64,000 nt of DNA from Alicyclobacillus acidiphilus NBRC 100859 (GTDB lineage Bacteria; Bacillota; Bacilli; Alicyclobacillales; Alicyclobacillaceae), in NCBI RefSeq assembly GCF_001544355.1, contig NZ_BCQI01000009.1:34301-98300 (forward strand). Direction: 5' to 3'. This document shows positions 61,300-64,000 of this stretch, piece by piece; position 1 is the first letter of the stretch, and each line of letters opens with the position of its first letter. The translations under genes and the position numbers were made by a program. Under the pieces are notes generated by a model. The model worked only from the letters and a program-made list of their open reading frames with translations, did not search any database and was not told the origin of the DNA.

Positions 61300-61490
61300 A
61301 AATAAGCGGCCCAGGGCCGCTTATTTCGACGAGTTGGCTGGATTGATGGCAAATAGGCGGCCTGAGGCCGCTTATTTGCCTCCGTCCGCGGCGAAACGGG
61401 GCTGTTTCGGCCGAATAAGCGTCCCACGACCGCTTATTCGGCTCCACTCCGCGGATTCGACACACTTAAGCGGCCTGCGGCGGCTTATTT
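61300..61490 (-). repeat. Composite four-hairpin repeat element, copy 4 (inverted)
   Basis: On the + strand the order is D 61300-61326 (11-bp arms AAATAAGCGGC/GCCGCTTATTT), C 61351-61377 (AAATAGGCGGC, one G.T), B 61414-61438 and A 61465-61490 (CTTAAGCGG ... GGCTTATTT). TTCGACACACTTAAGCGG marks the A end. It is preceded by a G-rich tract (GGGGAATGGGGAATGGGG). It lies between convergent fetB and an APH-fold gene. Confidence 0.9.
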
Positions 61491-61648
61491 GCCTTCGCGC
61501 GCGGACTGGAATCGGGCGGCGGGCGCGATCGCGATGGCGGCCTTGGACCCAAGGCGGCGTTTGGGGCGAAACTTCCATTTCGGGAGTAGGAGCGCGATAG
61601 TCGGAGGCGGCCCAGAGGCGCGACGGAGAGGGAAGTGGGGAATGGGGA

Positions 61649-61839
61649 AAATAAGCGGCCCAGGGCCGCTTATTTCGACGAATTGGCCGGATTCACCGCA
61701 AATAGGCGGCCTGAGGCCGCTTATTTGCCTCCATCCGCGGCGAAACGAGGCTGTTTCGGCCGAATAAGCGTCCCACGACCGCTTATTCGGCTCCACTCCG
61801 CGGATTCGACACACTTAAGCGGTCTGCGGCGGCTTATTT
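61649..61839 (-). repeat. Composite four-hairpin repeat element, copy 5 (inverted, near-duplicate of copy 4)
   Basis: All four hairpins repeat at a 349-bp offset from copy 4 with only a few substitutions, mostly in spacers (for example GAGTTGGCTGG against GAATTGGCCGG). The G-rich leader GGAAGTGGGGAATGGGG is also duplicated. This is a recent tandem duplication of element plus flank. Confidence 0.9.
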
Positions 61840-61871
61840 GCCTTCGCGCCCGGCGCCCGGCACTGGGGCCT

Positions 61872-61909
61872 CCGCCATCCTCCGCCTCCACCGCCATCCT
61901 CCGCCTCCA
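61872..61909 (+). repeat. Two perfect 19-bp C-rich tandem units
   Basis: CCGCCATCCTCCGCCTCCA at 61872-61890 is repeated exactly at 61891-61909. It is the C-rich right flank of repeat locus 4 and ends just before the stop of the convergent gene. Confidence 0.9.
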
Positions 61910-61932
61910 CCGCCCCCATCCCTCGGGGCCCA

Positions 61933-62811
61933 TCACGCCTCGCCAAACGTCACTGGAGCGTTGCGCCACACGTCGGCAGGCTCGTCGCCGTGAATCCACA
62001 ACGCGCGATTGAGCGCCCGGTAGAAATCGCGCACCGGGGCCAAGTTCGGGAATGGGCGAACCGCTTCGTAGCCGGCCCGGATGGCCTGCGCCGTTCGCGT
62101 GTCGATCATCCGCTCCAGTGCGACAAGCTCCATTTCCGGCGGGCCGAGGACGATGAACTCCGTGTCGATCACGCGGGTGAATGCTCCGCGATCGACGAAA
62201 AATTGCGAGGGATGGATGTCCAGCATGATGAGACCCATCTCCGGCCTTTGGATGGCCGTCCGGCTCCTGTCCATCGTGGCCAGGACCTGACGCGTCGCGT
62301 CGTCGTATTTGTATGTGTACGTCTCCGCGAGATATCGCATGGTCTTCACTGCGGCGTCCCAAAAGTCGTTCGCCGGTCGAGCGTCCCTCCACGATCCGTA
62401 GCCCATCACAGGTGCCCGATGAAGATTGGCCAGATAGCTGCCGAATCGCGCTGCGCCGACCTCCGATAATTGACCGAAGTCCGCCGCGGGCGTGCCATCG
62501 ATCCACTCGTGCAAGATCGCCATGCCAGCGTCGCTTTGCCCGATGTCGATCAGCCTCGGCGCCGAAATTGGCGAGAATTTCGTCAGCCACTGATGGGTTT
62601 GGCGGTAATGCGCGGGGGATAGGATCGACAGGCCGAAGAGTCGCCCGACGCCGTCGTAGAAGGGGGCGGCGTCGGGATCGCGATCCCGAGGGACGCGCAG
62701 AGCGATCGGCACTTCGTTCCGTTTGCCGCGGAAGATGCGATTGGCCTGTCCAGGATGCTGTTTCGGCAGTTCCGCTTCGACGATCACGTCGGTGAAAGGA
62801 TGCACCTTCAA
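61933..62811 (-). CDS. Aminoglycoside-phosphotransferase-fold protein, unknown substrate
   Basis: 292 residues from TTG at 62811, overlapping the folD-like stop as TTGA. The N-terminus holds NRIFRGKRNEVPIALRVPRD (nucleotide-binding lobe), and AILHEWIDGTP follows as hinge. The catalytic region reads MGLIMLDIHPSQFFVDRGAF with VIDTEFIVLG, a variant of the usual H-G-D-x-H-x-x-N ... D motif: Asp-x-His is kept but Asn becomes Gln. It could be a small-molecule kinase or an inactive relative. Translational coupling to the FolD-like enzyme suggests a shared pathway. Confidence 0.68.
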   Translation of the reverse strand: MKVHPFTDVIVEAELPKQHPGQANRIFRGKRNEVPIALRVPRDRDPDAAPFYDGVGRLFGLSILSPAHYRQTHQWLTKFSPISAPRLIDIGQSDAGMAILHEWIDGTPAADFGQLSEVGAARFGSYLANLHRAPVMGYGSWRDARPANDFWDAAVKTMRYLAETYTYKYDDATRQVLATMDRSRTAIQRPEMGLIMLDIHPSQFFVDRGAFTRVIDTEFIVLGPPEMELVALERMIDTRTAQAIRAGYEAVRPFPNLAPVRDFYRALNRALWIHGDEPADVWRNAPVTFGEA

Positions 62812-63665
62812 ATAAGGCCTGCCTCCCGCTGCAACGCCATGGCGTGCATGAGGTTCGCGAAGATTTGCACGGTGGTGACCGCGCCCACTCCGCCAGGTGT
62901 CGGGGTGTAGGCGGCCGTTTGTGCCGCGGCTTCCGCGGAGAGATCGCCGAGGACTTCGCCCTCGTCCCCCTCGGAGATGCCCACGTCGACGACGGTCAAC
63001 CGCGGATGGACAAGGTCAGCCTGCAACAGGCCTGCTTTGCCGACCGCGACGATGGCGATCTCGCTGCGCTGCAGGTGGCTCGCCACATCCTTCGTCCACT
63101 CATGGCACGCGGCAACTGTCGCACCTTCCGCGATCAACAGGTGCAGCAAGGGCATGCCAACGGTCTGGCCGCAGCCAATCAACGTCACATCGGCTCCGCG
63201 CAATTGATATCCGTAGTGTTTCAGCAGGCGTATGCATGCAAGCGGTGTGGCGGGGTACAAGGCTGCTTCCGGAGATGGCTTGGCAAACGAATGGCACGGC
63301 GACATGCCGTCGACGTCTTTGAACGCGTGGATCGCGCTGACGACTCGCTGCGCGTCGATGCCGCGAGGCAGCGGCATTTCCAGCATGATGCCGTGGACGG
63401 ATGAATCGCGGTTGAGATGGTCAATGCGCGCAATCAAATCCTCCTCCGTGCAGGTCGGCTGCAGGCGAACCATCTCGAATTCGATGCCCAGTCTCCCAGC
63501 CCATCGGCCCTTCTGCTCGGCATACACTTCTGAGGCGTGATCGTCCCCCGCCAGCAGTGTGACAAGTCGGGGCTGAATCTGCTGTTCTGTCCACATTCGC
63601 ACGTCTCGTTCCACGTCCTGCCGAAGCGCGTCGGCTACAGGACGTCCCTCTAATCGTTTCGCCAT
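62808..63665 (-). CDS. Divergent FolD-like methylenetetrahydrofolate dehydrogenase/cyclohydrolase
   Basis: 285 residues from ATG at 63665 after GGGAGG. The overall FolD layout is present: YAEQK with Tyr48 and Lys52, HGIMLEMPLPRGID, FKDVDGMSP, TPLACIRLLKHYG, IGCGQTVGMP and PTPGGVGAVT. Three usual residues differ: the Gln of the QLPLP motif is Glu96, the NADP-loop GRS is GCG, and PMT near the end is AVT. It may have changed cofactor use or activity. It is coupled to an APH-fold gene, which ordinary folD genes are not. The leader carries two hairpins. Confidence 0.75.
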   Translation of the reverse strand: MAKRLEGRPVADALRQDVERDVRMWTEQQIQPRLVTLLAGDDHASEVYAEQKGRWAGRLGIEFEMVRLQPTCTEEDLIARIDHLNRDSSVHGIMLEMPLPRGIDAQRVVSAIHAFKDVDGMSPCHSFAKPSPEAALYPATPLACIRLLKHYGYQLRGADVTLIGCGQTVGMPLLHLLIAEGATVAACHEWTKDVASHLQRSEIAIVAVGKAGLLQADLVHPRLTVVDVGISEGDEGEVLGDLSAEAAAQTAAYTPTPGGVGAVTTVQIFANLMHAMALQREAGLI

Positions 63666-63689
63666 GTACAATGCCCTCCCGATCAGGGT

Positions 63690-63738
63690 GTCGCTTGCCC
63701 GAAAAATAGCAAACGACCCCCTGGGTGATATGCCCAGG
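63690..63738 (-). promoter_or_regulatory. Two-hairpin leader of the folD-like gene
   Basis: On the minus strand, CCTGGG (63738-63733) pairs with CCCAGG (63725-63720), then GTCGTTTGC (63717-63709) pairs with GCAAGCGAC (63698-63690) with one G.U and a 10-nt loop. The pair ends 25 nt before the start codon. I do not recognise a riboswitch class. The frame is open through the leader, but FolD length favours the downstream start. Confidence 0.45.
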
Positions 63739-64000
63739 CGGTCGACGATGATCAGCTGTGCTTCCTCGTGGTGCTCCACGCTAAGCCGCCAGTTGCACAG
63801 CGCTTTATGATGATGGTTGTTGTCGCTCTATCATGTACACATTCACCGTATACATTCGCCGTGCGGTGCACGGTCGTTCCCTTCGTGAATATATCAACGA
63901 TTCAGGCGTTCTGCAAGATGGTGGGTGTTTTGAAAGGCTCGAGGCGGCTAGGGGCGGGATGGTAGCCGGTGGGCTGGAGGGGGAAGCGGCCAGGGGCTGC
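63739..64000. other. Right edge, no gene seen
   Basis: About 260 bp with no credible start or ribosome site. It holds a small palindrome (CCGTGC-GGT-GCACGG near 63859). From about 63930 the + strand becomes G-rich (GGCGGCTAGGGGCGGGATGG and on), like the left flank of the repeat loci, but no AATAAGCGG hairpin is reached before the window ends. Confidence 0.4.

Noticed and set aside
61300..61839. MITE or insertion-sequence remnant at locus 4
   Set aside because: No terminal inverted repeats enclosing the whole element, no target-site duplication and no transposase fragment can be seen.
63930..64000. A further copy of the composite element at the right edge
   Set aside because: Only G-rich sequence is present; no AATAAGCGG arm is seen before the window ends.

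Overview
The window looks like a chromosome segment of an endospore-forming Firmicute of the Alicyclobacillus type. Support is a GC-rich genome, strong AGGAGG-type ribosome sites, frequent TTG and GTG starts, CotX-family and DUF2642 spore-coat proteins, a tiny sporulation-type membrane peptide, and a maltodextrin operon whose gene order (malE-malF-malG-malR-cdaA-glcA) is the one I recall for Alicyclobacillus acidocaldarius. The species is not determined. No rRNA, tRNA, CRISPR array, integrase or complete insertion sequence was seen.

Layout. 1-4023: 3' part of tex, the glnB-amtB nitrogen pair, and a fumarylacetoacetate-hydrolase-family gene. 4.4-6.2 kb: a PF04240-type (carotenoid biosynthesis) membrane protein divergent from a TetR regulator, with two palindromes between them. 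6.2-7.4 kb: a gene-poor stretch with a decayed beta-propeller-like reading frame. 7.4-20.1 kb: a class A penicillin-binding protein, a sulfotransferase and a surface-glycan island. The island holds two GT4 and two GT2 glycosyltransferases, a three-gene UDP-amino-sugar set, two DUF2642 coat-type proteins and a two-part glycosyltransferase. 20.2-27.6 kb: an aldo/keto reductase, then a seven-gene minus-strand operon with an alkaline-phosphatase-superfamily enzyme, a complete ABC importer, a PHP phosphatase and a DeoR regulator, probably for uptake and use of a phosphorylated compound. 27.8-36.7 kb: proB-proA, a tiny membrane peptide, a PAS-PAS histidine kinase, an unassigned permease, a PAS-HD protein and a Nudix protein. 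36.8-45.3 kb: the maltodextrin operon with a clear promoter and LacI-type operator. 45.8-51.9 kb: a diguanylate cyclase, a short-chain dehydrogenase, an asparaginase II, a ketopantoate-reductase-family protein and an orphan sugar-binding lipoprotein. 52.1-53.9 kb: a spore-coat (CotX) cluster. 54.0-59.5 kb: a PolX whose polymerase site is degenerate, a broken Fpg/Nei gene, an L,D-transpeptidase and a quinone-reductase-like enzyme. 59.7-63.7 kb: a FetAB-like exporter, an APH-fold protein and a divergent FolD.

The most unusual structure is a composite intergenic repeat of about 190 bp built from four ordered hairpins (arms of the AAATAAGCGGC / GCCGCTTATTT type) joined by partly conserved spacers. 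Five copies occur, at 4158, 34520, 45429, 61300 and 61649; the first and third are in one orientation and the other three in the opposite one. On the + strand every locus has G-rich short-period sequence on the left and C-rich sequence on the right, whichever way the element points. Three of the four loci lie between convergent genes. I do not recognise the family, and it is the best candidate here for an undescribed element.

Start codons were chosen by Shine-Dalgarno spacing and family length, so several starts lie inside longer open frames.
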